Below are positions 24,438 to 32,381 of a stretch of DNA of 48,422 nucleotides, one piece after another (position 1 is the first letter of the stretch; each line of letters starts with the position of its first letter). Location: NCBI GenBank assembly GCA_944387775.1, contig CALXGE010000006.1, positions 1-48,422 on the forward strand, in the 5' to 3' direction. The position numbers and the translations under genes are program-made. A model generated the notes under the pieces. The model had not been told where the DNA came from and made no database searches. It saw nothing but the letters and a program-made list of their open reading frames with translations. Source of the stretch: an uncultured Oscillospiraceae bacterium (GTDB lineage: Bacteria > Bacillota > Clostridia > Oscillospirales > Oscillospiraceae).

Positions 24438-24470
24438 ATGATTGGTTGTCACAAAGCGGCCCCCGGGTAG
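24438..24470 (+). CDS. Possible 10-residue leader peptide between riboswitch and cbiM
   Basis: ATG 24438 follows a very strong ribosome site (GGAGGAGGTGA) and reads MIGCHKAAPG then TAG. The stop lies in a GC-rich hairpin (about 24456-24476: CCCC with GGGG). It sits in the gap between the aptamer and cbiM, so its translation could affect folding there. Such a short frame can arise by chance; the ribosome site is what makes it notable. Confidence 0.35.
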   Translation: MIGCHKAAPG

Positions 24471-24527
24471 GGGCGCGGAACGTTTCCGCCAAGTCCTTGC
24501 CAAATAAAAAAAGAAAGGAATGATCGT

Positions 24528-25235
24528 ATGAAACGTTCTGTCTGGAAAATCTGTTCCCTGCTGCCCCTGGCGCTGGCCCTTCTCACAGTACCAGCCGGGG
24601 CCATGCACATTGCGGAGGGCTATCTCCCCGTTCCATGGGCCTTCGGCTGGATGGCCGTATGCGTGCCCTTCGTGGTGGCGGGATTCCTGTCCATCAAGAA
24701 GAAAGTGGCGCTGGAGCCCCGGGCCAAGGTGCTGCTGGCCATGTGCGGGGCCTTTGCCTTCGTCCTCAGCGCGCTGAAAATCCCCACCATGTTCGGCTCC
24801 TGCTCCCATCCCACCGGCGTGGGGCTGGGGACCATTCTCTTCGGGCCTACCGCCACCACGGTGCTGGGCCTCATCGTCCTTCTGTTTCAGGCTCTTCTGC
24901 TGGCCCATGGCGGCCTTACCACCCTGGGGGCCAACGTATTTTCCATGGCCATTGTGGGCCCCTTCGTGTCCTTCGGCCTCTACACTCTGCTGAAAAAAGC
25001 GGGCGCAAAGCCCGCCCTGGCGGTATTTGCGGCGGCAGCCCTGGGAGATCTCGCCACCTATGTGGTCACCTCCATCCAGCTGGGCGTGGTCTACGGCAAC
25101 TACCTGGAGTACCTCTCCATTTTTGCCCTGACCCAGATCCCATTGGCCATTGCCGAGGGGCTTCTCACCGTGGTGGTGTTCAACGTGCTGGAGAAATACG
25201 CCAAAGAGGACCTGCGGGCCCTGGCGGTGCTGTAA
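24528..25235 (+). CDS. cbiM: Cobalt ECF transporter S component
   Basis: 235 residues, integral membrane. A signal sequence of 25 residues is followed by mature Met26-His27-Ile28 ([14 protein letters not shown]), the N-terminal Met-His that loops in to bind Co(II) in CbiM/NikM. Further signs: [18 protein letters not shown] and [18 protein letters not shown], with about six more membrane helices. Ribosome site AAAGGAA before ATG 24528. Controlled by the riboswitch just upstream. Confidence 0.96.
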   Translation: MKRSVWKICSLLPLALALLTVPAGAMHIAEGYLPVPWAFGWMAVCVPFVVAGFLSIKKKVALEPRAKVLLAMCGAFAFVLSALKIPTMFGSCSHPTGVGLGTILFGPTATTVLGLIVLLFQALLLAHGGLTTLGANVFSMAIVGPFVSFGLYTLLKKAGAKPALAVFAAAALGDLATYVVTSIQLGVVYGNYLEYLSIFALTQIPLAIAEGLLTVVVFNVLEKYAKEDLRALAVL

Positions 25236-25248
25236 AGGAGGCGGCGAC

Positions 25249-25536
25249 ATGAAACTGTGGCAAAAAAACCTGATTTTGATTCTGATCGTGGTCCTCATCG
25301 CCGCCGTGCCTCTGTGGCTGTGCCGGGACGCGGCGTTCGGCGGGGCGGACGGTCTGGCGGAGGAGCTGATCGTGGAGACCCACCCGGACTATGAACCCTG
25401 GTTCTCCCCCCTCTTTGAGCCCGCCAGCGGTGAGATCGAATCTTTGCTTTTTGCCCTGCAGGCAGCGCTGGGAGCGGGAGTGATCGGCTTTATTCTGGGC
25501 CGTATGACCGCCAAGAAGCCAAAGGAGGCAGCGTAG
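25249..25536 (+). CDS. cbiN: Cobalt transporter accessory protein CbiN
   Basis: 95 residues, with an N-terminal helix (LILILIVVLIAAVPLWL), an extracytoplasmic loop with ETHPDYEPWFSPLFEP and a second helix GAGVIGFILGRM, then a basic tail. This is the two-helix layout of CbiN, which helps load CbiM with cobalt. AAAGGAGG stands before ATG 25249. It lies 13 bases after cbiM and is followed by cbiQ. Confidence 0.93.
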   Translation: MKLWQKNLILILIVVLIAAVPLWLCRDAAFGGADGLAEELIVETHPDYEPWFSPLFEPASGEIESLLFALQAALGAGVIGFILGRMTAKKPKEAA

Positions 25537-25537
25537 C

Positions 25538-26317
25538 ATGGGGACGGATCGCTGCGCCTATCTGTCCCGACTGCGGCGGGTGGATCCGGTGCCTAAAATC
25601 TGGCTGGCCCTGACAGCGCTGCTTCTCTGTGTGCTGGTGGACAGCCTGGCAGTAGGAATATTCACCCTTGGGGCCCTGTCGGCTCTCAATCTGTCCCTGG
25701 GAGGACAAAAGGCCGGCGACCTGTTCCATTTCCTGAAGGTGCCTATGACCTTTCTGATCATCGGCTGCCTGCCTATCATTCTGCGCCCTATCGGGACGGC
25801 GGAGGCCCTCTGGGCCTTCCGCCTCCTGGGGCGTTGGACCTGGGGCGTCACGGCGGAGAATCTGCGTCTGGGGCTTCTGGTACTCTGCAAGGCCATGGGA
25901 GCGGTATCCGCCATGTACTTTCTCTCCATGAATACCCCTATGACCGACCTCACCATGGCTCTGGAGCGGCTCCATGTGCCCAGACTTTTCGTGGAGCTGA
26001 CAGAGCTTATCTACCGCTTTATCTTTCTTCTGGCCGGAGAGGCGGGCCGCATCCGGGTGGCCCAGGAGGCCCGGCTGGGCTATCGGGATTTCAAGGGGTC
26101 TATGCAGGCCCTGGGGACCCTTCTCAGCACAGTGTTCGTCCGTTCCCTCCGCCGGGGGGACCGGGTGTTCTCTGCTCTGGAGAGCCGGGGCTACACCGGT
26201 GTTCTCATCACTCTGCCGGGGCAGTATGCCTCTGGCCGCTGGCTCTACGGGCTCACTGCCGCCATTGCCGTCTGCCAGCTGCTGATCCTGGCGGCGGAAA
26301 GGAGGCTCCTGCCGTGA
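25538..26317 (+). CDS. cbiQ: Cobalt ECF transporter T component
   Basis: 259 residues. Transmembrane coupling protein between CbiM and the ATPase. Helices with AVGIFTLGALSALNLS, FLKVPMTFLIIGCLP, LELTELIYRFIFLLAGEAGR, and the cytoplasmic coupling motifs AQEARLGYRDFKG and RVFSALESRGYTG (the two Ala-Arg-Gly type signatures of CbiQ). It overlaps cbiO by 4 bases (GTGA). Confidence 0.95.
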   Translation: MGTDRCAYLSRLRRVDPVPKIWLALTALLLCVLVDSLAVGIFTLGALSALNLSLGGQKAGDLFHFLKVPMTFLIIGCLPIILRPIGTAEALWAFRLLGRWTWGVTAENLRLGLLVLCKAMGAVSAMYFLSMNTPMTDLTMALERLHVPRLFVELTELIYRFIFLLAGEAGRIRVAQEARLGYRDFKGSMQALGTLLSTVFVRSLRRGDRVFSALESRGYTGVLITLPGQYASGRWLYGLTAAIAVCQLLILAAERRLLP

Positions 26318-27162
26318 GCTATGCCATTGAGACGAGGGATCTCACCTATACCTACGCCGACGGCACGCCCGCTCTGAAGGGAGTCTCCTTCGGAGCGGAA
26401 GCGGGAAAAGTCACCGGCATTCTGGGCGGCAACGGAGCCGGCAAATCCACCCTGTTTCTCAACCTCAACGGTGTGCTCACTCCTCAGTCTGGCCAGGTTC
26501 TCCTGGACGGAGCACCCGTCTCCTATGCCCGCCGGGATCTGCCGGAGCTCCGCCGCCGGGTGGGGCTGGTGTTCCAGGACCCGGACGATCAGCTCTTCTC
26601 TGCCGACGTGTACCGGGATATCTCCTTCGGGGCGGTGAATCTTGGGCTCCCCGAGGCGGAGGTCCGCCGCCGGGTGGAGGACGCCATGGTCCGCACCGGC
26701 GTGACTGCCCTCCGGGACAAGCCTACCCACGCCCTCTCCTATGGGCAGAAAAAGCGGGTGGCCATCGCCGGGGTGCTGGTGATGGAGCCCAGCGTCATGA
26801 TCCTGGACGAGCCCACAGCGGGCCTTGACCCCCAGGGGGTCAGCGACATCATGGGGCTTCTCCGAGAGATCCGGGAAAAGCTGGGCATCACCATTATCCT
26901 CGCCACCCACGATATGGACATCGTCCCGCTCTACTGCGATCAGGTTTATCTTCTCAGCGGCGGGCGGATCGCCGCCGGCGGAACGCCGGAGGAGCTGTTT
27001 TGCCGTCCGGAACTGCTGCGGGAAAACCACCTGCGTCTGCCCCGGATCGCCCATCTCATGGAGATCCTCCATGACCGGGACGGGGTGGACGTAAGCCGCA
27101 GTGCCGCCACCATTTCCGCCGCTCGTCACGAGATTCTGGGTCTGCTGGACCAGGAGCCGTGA
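26314..27162 (+). CDS. cbiO: Cobalt ECF transporter ATPase
   Basis: 282 residues from GTG 26314, which overlaps the cbiQ stop and has AAAGGAGG upstream; the open frame continues further back, but only inside cbiQ. ABC ATPase with Walker A GGNGAGKST (38-46), Q-loop Gln88 (VFQDPDDQLF), signature LSYGQ (141-145), Walker B with Glu166 (VMILDEPTAGLD) and H-loop THD. The C-terminal extension (about 225-282) is usual for CbiO. Powers cobalt uptake. Confidence 0.96.
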   Translation: MSYAIETRDLTYTYADGTPALKGVSFGAEAGKVTGILGGNGAGKSTLFLNLNGVLTPQSGQVLLDGAPVSYARRDLPELRRRVGLVFQDPDDQLFSADVYRDISFGAVNLGLPEAEVRRRVEDAMVRTGVTALRDKPTHALSYGQKKRVAIAGVLVMEPSVMILDEPTAGLDPQGVSDIMGLLREIREKLGITIILATHDMDIVPLYCDQVYLLSGGRIAAGGTPEELFCRPELLRENHLRLPRIAHLMEILHDRDGVDVSRSAATISAARHEILGLLDQEP

Positions 27163-27201
27163 CACCGGCACTCACATCTCTCACAAAGGAGCACACACAA
27201 C

Positions 27202-27897
27202 ATGACCAGAGGAACCCTCTACGGCCTGGGGGTAGGCCCCGGCGACCCGGAGCTTCTGACCCTGAAAGCAGTCCGCCTGCTGCGGGAAGCGGACGTGATC
27301 GCCGCCCCCGACAAGGGCAGCGGGGAAAAGACCGCGCTGACTATCGTAAAGGACTACATCCAGGGCAAGCCTCTCCTGCCCTGCGTCACCCCTATGGTCC
27401 GGGACCGGCAGGTGCTGGACGCGGCCCACGACCAGATCGCAGACAGCATCTGCGCCCTTCTGAAGGAAGGGAAAAATGTGGTCTTTATTACCCTGGGGGA
27501 TCCCACGGTCTACTCCACCTACATGTATGTCCATCGGCGGGTGCTGGAGCGAGGATATGAAGCGGTGCTGGTACCCGGCGTCCCCAGCTTCTGTGCCGCG
27601 GCGGCCCGGCTGGGCCGCAGTCTCTGCGAGGGGAGCGAGCGGCTTCTCATCGTCCCCGCCAGCCACAAGGATGTGGGGGACTGCCTGGAAGTGGACGCCA
27701 ACCTGGTGTTCATGAAGGCGGGCCGGGAGATCGGGGCCCTGAAGGAGACCCTCCGCAGCCATAATCTTCTGGACCGGGCCAGCCTCGCCGCCAACTGCGG
27801 CATGGAGGGCGAGCAGCTCTGGGAGCGCTTCGGGGACACACCGGAGGACACCGGCTATTTCTCCATTGTGCTGGTGAAAAAGGGGGAGAATGCATGA
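27202..27897 (+). CDS. cbiL: Cobalt-precorrin-2 C20-methyltransferase
   Basis: 231 residues. SAM-dependent C20 methylation. LYGLGVGPGDPELLTLKAV at the N-terminus, then VVFITLGDPTVYSTYMYVHR, VPGVPSFCAAAARLGRSL, and NLVFMKAGREI in order; complete CbiL/CobI series. AAAGGAG before ATG 27202. Overlaps the next gene by 4 bases. Confidence 0.95.
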   Translation: MTRGTLYGLGVGPGDPELLTLKAVRLLREADVIAAPDKGSGEKTALTIVKDYIQGKPLLPCVTPMVRDRQVLDAAHDQIADSICALLKEGKNVVFITLGDPTVYSTYMYVHRRVLERGYEAVLVPGVPSFCAAAARLGRSLCEGSERLLIVPASHKDVGDCLEVDANLVFMKAGREIGALKETLRSHNLLDRASLAANCGMEGEQLWERFGDTPEDTGYFSIVLVKKGENA

Positions 27898-28331
27898 GCC
27901 GCTTTCCCCTCTTCATCGACCTTGCCGGACGGCGGGCTGTGGTCATCGGCGGCGGGACCGTGGGTCTTCGCCGGGCGGCGGCCCTGCGGGATTTCGGCGC
28001 AGTGGTGACCGTGATCTCCCCCACCCTATCCGGCCCCATGCCGGATGTGATCTACCTGCCCCGGCCCTATCGGACCGGGGATCTGGCTGGGGCTTTCCTG
28101 GTGGTAGCCGCCACTGACGACAGCGCCGTAAATGCTGCCGCCGAGGAGGAGGCCCGGCGCCTGGGGATTCTCTTCAACCGCTCTGACGATCAGAGCCGGT
28201 GCGACTTCTTTTTCCCCGCCCTGTGTCAAGGGGCAGGTCTGGTGGCCGGCGTGACGGGCGACGGCAGCGACCACCACAAAACCGCGGAGGCGGCCCGCCG
28301 GATCCGCCGCGTATTGGAGGAATTGTCATGA
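27894..28331 (+). CDS. Precorrin-2 dehydrogenase (short siroheme synthase N-domain, Met8/SirC-like)
   Basis: 145 residues: FPLFIDLAGRRAVVIGGGTV with the Rossmann GGGTVGLRRAAALRDFGA, then AVNAAAEEEARRLGILFNRS. It oxidises precorrin-2 to sirohydrochlorin with NAD. The usual family has about 200 residues and a C-terminal dimer/chelatase domain; here the end (DHHKTAEAARRIRRVLEEL) is shorter, so only the NAD-binding part plus a short helix tail is present. It overlaps both neighbours by 4 bases (ATGA). Confidence 0.88.
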   Translation: MSRFPLFIDLAGRRAVVIGGGTVGLRRAAALRDFGAVVTVISPTLSGPMPDVIYLPRPYRTGDLAGAFLVVAATDDSAVNAAAEEEARRLGILFNRSDDQSRCDFFFPALCQGAGLVAGVTGDGSDHHKTAEAARRIRRVLEELS

Positions 28332-29215
28332 CCATTACCATCGGCAGCCGGGAGAGCGCCCTGGCGATCATTCAGTCGCAGATCGTCATGTCCGCCATCC
28401 AGGCCGCCCACCCGGATCTCACGCTGGAGCTGGTCACCATGAAGACCACCGGCGACAAGATTCTGGACCGCACATTGGACAAGATCGGCGGCAAAGGTCT
28501 CTTCGTCAAGGAGCTCAGCGCCGCCCTCCGGGAGGGCCGGGTGGACCTTACGGTCCACAGCTGCAAGGATTTTCCCATGGAGGAGGACCCGGAGCTGCCT
28601 CTTGTTGCCTTCTCCCGGCGGGAGGATCCCCGGGATGTGCTGGTGCTGCCCGCAGGACAGACGGAGATCGACTTCTCCAAGCCTATCGGCTGCTCCAGCC
28701 TGCGGCGCTGCCTCCAGTTCCAGGTCCTCTTCCCCCAGGCCCAGATGGCCCCGGTCCGGGGCAACGTGCCCACCCGGCTGCGGAAGCTGGACGAGGGGCA
28801 GTTCTCCGCGCTGATCCTGGCGGGAGCGGGCCTAAAGCGGCTGGGCCTGGAGGACCGGATCTGCCGGGTCTTTTCTCCGGAGGAGATACTGCCCGCCGCC
28901 GGTCAGGGCATTCTGGCGGTGCAGTCCCGCTCAGACTTTGACCTCTCCCTGCTCTCCTGCGTGGATGACGCCGACAGCCGGGACTGTGCCCTCAGTGAGC
29001 GGGCCTTCGTCCACACCCTGGACGGCGGCTGCTCCTCCCCGGTAGCGGCCTACGCCACAGTGACCGGTGAGACCATTACCATTGACGGTATATATGTGGA
29101 TAACGAAAATCAGCTCTATCGGGGCACCATCTCCGGCAGCCGCCGGGAGGGTCCTGCCCTGGCAGCGGAGCTGGCCCGTCAGTTGAAGGAGGGGGCGCAA
29201 TGCGTGGTAAAGTAA
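28328..29215 (+). CDS. hemC: Hydroxymethylbilane synthase
   Basis: 295 residues. It joins four porphobilinogens. Motifs: ITIGSRESALAIIQSQIV, KIGGKGLFVKELSAALREG, VHSCKDFPM, GCSSLRRCLQFQ, VRGNVPTRLRKLD, and LDGGCSSPVAAYA with Cys235 holding the dipyrromethane cofactor. ATG 28328 overlaps the previous stop. The gene ends 16 bases inside cobA-hemD, a strong coupling. Confidence 0.97.
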   Translation: MTITIGSRESALAIIQSQIVMSAIQAAHPDLTLELVTMKTTGDKILDRTLDKIGGKGLFVKELSAALREGRVDLTVHSCKDFPMEEDPELPLVAFSRREDPRDVLVLPAGQTEIDFSKPIGCSSLRRCLQFQVLFPQAQMAPVRGNVPTRLRKLDEGQFSALILAGAGLKRLGLEDRICRVFSPEEILPAAGQGILAVQSRSDFDLSLLSCVDDADSRDCALSERAFVHTLDGGCSSPVAAYATVTGETITIDGIYVDNENQLYRGTISGSRREGPALAAELARQLKEGAQCVVK

Positions 29216-30720
29216 CGCTGGTCGGTGCAGGTCCGGGAGATCCGGGCCTTCTGACCCTGAAGGGCCGCAGGGCTCTGGAGCAGGCGGAGGTTGTGGTCTA
29301 CGACCGGCTGGTAAGCCCCGCCATTCTCGCCATGATCCCGCCGAAGGCCCGGACCATCGACGTGGGCAAGGAGGCCTCCCACCACAAGGTACCCCAGCAC
29401 CAGATCAACCAGATTCTGCTGGAGGAGGCCCTTGCGGGACACAATGTAGTGCGGCTCAAGGGTGGCGACCCCTTTGTGTTCGGCCGGGGCGGCGAGGAAC
29501 TGGAGGGCCTTGCGGAGCTGGGTATTTCCTTTGAGGAGATCCCCGGCGTCACCTCCGCCATTGCCGCGCCCGCCTATGCCGGTATTCCGGTGACCCACCG
29601 GGACTACTGCTCCTCCGTCCATATCATCACCGGTCACCAGCAGGAGGGGAAGCCTTTGGCCATTGACTTCGAGGCCCTGGCACGGACAAGGGGCACCCTC
29701 ATCTTTCTCATGGGGGTTACCGCCATGCCCGCCATCGTGGAAGGCTTGCTTCAGGCGGGCATGCCCCCCGACACCCCCGCCGCCATGGTGGAAAACGGCA
29801 CCACCAGCGCCCAGCGCCGGTGCGACGCCACCCTGGCCACCCTGCCGGAGCGCGCTGCCGCCATGGGCATCCACAGCCCCGCCATTATTGTGGTGGGAGA
29901 GGTCTGTGCCCTGGCCCCCCGGCTGTGCTGGTTTGACAAGCTGCCGCTTCTGGGACAGAAAATTCTGGTGACCCGGCCCCGGGACCGCGCCGGGACCCTG
30001 TCGGAGAAGCTCCGGGCCCTGGGGGTGGATGTGTGGGAGTACCCCTGCATCGAGACGGTGCCCATCCTCCCCTGTCCCGCCATGACTGCCGCCCTGGCAC
30101 ATCTCACGGACTACCAGTGGCTGGTATTCACCAGCCCCGCCGGGGTGGAGGCCTTCCAGGCGGAACTCCATCGGATGGAGAAGGACAGCCGGTACCTCTC
30201 CGGTGTAAAGCTGGCTGCCATCGGCACCGGCACCGCCCGTGCCCTGGCGACCATGGGCCTCACCGCCGACTACATTCCCCCGGTCTATGATGCGGCCCAC
30301 CTGGGCGAGGGCCTCCCCGCCCATGGGAAGGTGCTGATCCTCCGGGCGGAGACCGGATCTCCCGCCCTGACGGCGGCGCTGGACCGGCGGGCCATTTCCT
30401 ACGACGACATTGCCGTGTACCGCACGGCGTATCAGAATCCCCGCTCCGAGGCCCTGCGGTGTGCCCTGGAGGCAGGTGAGGTGCCCTTTGTCACCTTTAC
30501 CTCCGCCTCCACGGTAAAGGGACTTCTCGCCACCATCGGTGACGATGCAGACCTCTCCCGCTTTACCGGGCTCTGCATCGGGGAGCAGACCGCCGCTGAG
30601 GCACAGCGCCATGGTATCGCTGTCCAGATTGCCCGGGAGGCCACCATTGACGCCCTGGTAGATCTGGCCGGGGAGGCCGCGGCACAATACAATCTTTTAT
30701 CAGGAGCTGCTGTACTATGA
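29200..30720 (+). CDS. cobA-hemD: Fused uroporphyrinogen-III C-methyltransferase / uroporphyrinogen-III synthase
   Basis: 506 residues. Residues 1-245: SUMT with LVGAGPGDPGLLTLKGRRAL, VVVYDRLVSPAIL, RLKGGDPFVFGRGGEEL and GVTSAIAAPAYAGIPVTHRD. Residues 255-500: HemD with ILVTRPRDRAGTLSEKLRA, EYPCIETVP, WLVFTSPAGVEAF, and FTSASTVKGLL. HemD closes the ring; CobA methylates C2 and C7 to precorrin-2. The fusion and order (hemC, cobA-hemD, hemB) are common in Clostridia. Confidence 0.97.
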   Translation: MRGKVTLVGAGPGDPGLLTLKGRRALEQAEVVVYDRLVSPAILAMIPPKARTIDVGKEASHHKVPQHQINQILLEEALAGHNVVRLKGGDPFVFGRGGEELEGLAELGISFEEIPGVTSAIAAPAYAGIPVTHRDYCSSVHIITGHQQEGKPLAIDFEALARTRGTLIFLMGVTAMPAIVEGLLQAGMPPDTPAAMVENGTTSAQRRCDATLATLPERAAAMGIHSPAIIVVGEVCALAPRLCWFDKLPLLGQKILVTRPRDRAGTLSEKLRALGVDVWEYPCIETVPILPCPAMTAALAHLTDYQWLVFTSPAGVEAFQAELHRMEKDSRYLSGVKLAAIGTGTARALATMGLTADYIPPVYDAAHLGEGLPAHGKVLILRAETGSPALTAALDRRAISYDDIAVYRTAYQNPRSEALRCALEAGEVPFVTFTSASTVKGLLATIGDDADLSRFTGLCIGEQTAAEAQRHGIAVQIAREATIDALVDLAGEAAAQYNLLSGAAVL

Positions 30721-31700
30721 ATCTTACCAACCGTCCCCGCCGCCTGCGCCGCACCGATGAGGTGCGCCGGCTCTGCCGGGAGACCCGGCTGTCCTCCGAC
30801 AGTCTCATCTACCCTATTTTCATCGACCAGACCCTTTCCGGCGTGCGGCCCATTGAGAGCCTGCCGGGACAGAACCACTATGGTCTGGACAGCGTGACCC
30901 AGGCAGTGGAGGAATGCCTTTCCCACGGCGTCAACCACTGCATGCTCTTCGGCCTCCCCAGCTACAAGGATGCCTGCGGCTCCTCCGCCTGGGCAGAGGA
31001 CGGGGTGGTGCAGCAGGCTGTCCGTGCCATCAAGGCCGCATACCCCGATTTTCACGTCATTACCGATGTATGTATGTGCGAGTACACCGACCACGGCCAC
31101 TGCGGCATCCTCTGCGGCCACGAGGTGGACAACGACAAGACCCTGGAGGTGCTCTCCCGGACCGCCCTCAGCCATGTGAAGGCCGGGGCCGACATGGTGG
31201 CCCCCAGCGACATGATGGACGGCCGCATCGCCGCCATCCGGGAGACCCTGGACGCCAACGGCTTTGCCATGACTCCCATCATGGCCTACTCCGCCAAGTA
31301 TGCTTCCGCTTTCTACGGTCCCTTCCGGGCAGCGGCGGGGTCCGCTCCCTCCTTCGGCGACCGCAAGGGCTACCAGATGGACCCTCATAACCGCCGGGAA
31401 GCCCTGAAGGAGTGTGCCTTGGACGTATCCGAGGGCGCCGACATTCTGATGGTAAAGCCCGCGTTGAGTTATCTCGACGTGATCCGGGAGTGCCGGGACG
31501 CCTTCCAGCTGCCTCTGTGCGCCTACTCCGTGTCCGGGGAGTACGCCATGATCAAGGCAGCCTCCGCCGCCGGACTTGTTGACGAGTACCGAGTCATGTG
31601 TGAGACCGCCCTGAGCATCTTCCGGGCGGGAGCGGACATGCTCATTACTTACTACGCCAAGGAACTGGCCGACGCCATCCATAAGGGCGACATCGGCTGA
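30717..31700 (+). CDS. hemB: Porphobilinogen synthase
   Basis: 327 residues. It condenses two 5-aminolevulinates. N-terminus RPRRLRRTDEVRRLCRETRL, zinc Cys cluster DVCMCEYTDHGHCG (Cys119, 121, 129), Schiff-base Lys194 in MAYSAKYASAFYGPFRAA and Lys247 in ILMVKPALSYLDVI. Overlaps the previous gene by 4 bases. Zinc-type enzyme by the three Cys. Confidence 0.98.
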   Translation: MNLTNRPRRLRRTDEVRRLCRETRLSSDSLIYPIFIDQTLSGVRPIESLPGQNHYGLDSVTQAVEECLSHGVNHCMLFGLPSYKDACGSSAWAEDGVVQQAVRAIKAAYPDFHVITDVCMCEYTDHGHCGILCGHEVDNDKTLEVLSRTALSHVKAGADMVAPSDMMDGRIAAIRETLDANGFAMTPIMAYSAKYASAFYGPFRAAAGSAPSFGDRKGYQMDPHNRREALKECALDVSEGADILMVKPALSYLDVIRECRDAFQLPLCAYSVSGEYAMIKAASAAGLVDEYRVMCETALSIFRAGADMLITYYAKELADAIHKGDIG

Positions 31701-31770
31701 TCTGCCCGCCTTGCTTTTGGGCGTGGTCCCCATTTTTACTGCCGTCCGGCAGCGGATAGGAGGAATCTCT

Positions 31771-32325
31771 ATGAACGATCCCATCGGCGTCATCCACGGG
31801 CGTTTTCAGATGCTCCACCTGGGGCACATGGAATATCTGCTGGCCGGAAAGGCCCGGTGTCAGCGGCTCATCATCGGCATCTCCAACCCCGATGCCACCG
31901 TCACCCGCTTCAACAGCGCCAGCCCCCATCGCTCCCAGCAATCTGCCAACCCTTTGACCTACTTTGAGCGCTACGAGATGATCCGGGGCTCTCTGCTGGA
32001 GAGCGGCGTGGCCCGAGAGGAATTTGACATTGTCCCCTTCCCGGTGAACTGCCCGGAGCTCATCTTCAACTACGTTCCCCGGGAGGCCAAGTTCTACATG
32101 ACCCTCTACGACCAGTGGAGCCTGGAGAAAAAGGCCATGCTGGAGCGCCTGGGCTGCGATGTGGAGGTCATGTGGCAGCGCACCGACGCTGAGAGACTCA
32201 CCAGCGGCACGGAGGTCCGGGACCTGATCCGCGCCGGGAAGCCCTGGGAGCACCTGGTGCCCCCCTTTGTCTATGCCTACATGACTGCTCATGGCATTGA
32301 CCGCCGTCTCCGGGAGGAGCCGTGA
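31771..32325 (+). CDS. Nicotinamide-nucleotide adenylyltransferase-like protein (NadM type)
   Basis: 184 residues from ATG 31771 with ATAGGAGG upstream. Nucleotidyltransferase motifs: GVIHGRFQMLHLGHMEYLL with the HxGH-type HLGH, ISNPDATVTRF, TYFERYEMIRGSL, and LTSGTEVRDLIR, the second nucleotide-binding motif. This matches archaeal-type NMN adenylyltransferases; a sugar- or cofactor-specific cytidylyltransferase cannot be excluded. It is the last gene of the tetrapyrrole run, 70 bases after hemB. Confidence 0.8.
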   Translation: MNDPIGVIHGRFQMLHLGHMEYLLAGKARCQRLIIGISNPDATVTRFNSASPHRSQQSANPLTYFERYEMIRGSLLESGVAREEFDIVPFPVNCPELIFNYVPREAKFYMTLYDQWSLEKKAMLERLGCDVEVMWQRTDAERLTSGTEVRDLIRAGKPWEHLVPPFVYAYMTAHGIDRRLREEP

Positions 32326-32334
32326 CCACTCTGA

Positions 32335-32381
32335 AAAATAGGAGGACCTCCGCGCTTGCAGCGCGGAGGTCCTCCTATTTT
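32335..32381. terminator. Very strong two-way terminator
   Basis: A 21-base-pair perfect stem (arms about 32335-32355 and 32361-32381, containing AGGAGGACCTCCGCGC) with loop TTGCA. The ends are AAAATA and TATTTT, so T-runs are present for both directions. It ends the cobalamin/heme operon on the + strand and the pgs operon on the - strand. Confidence 0.9.
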
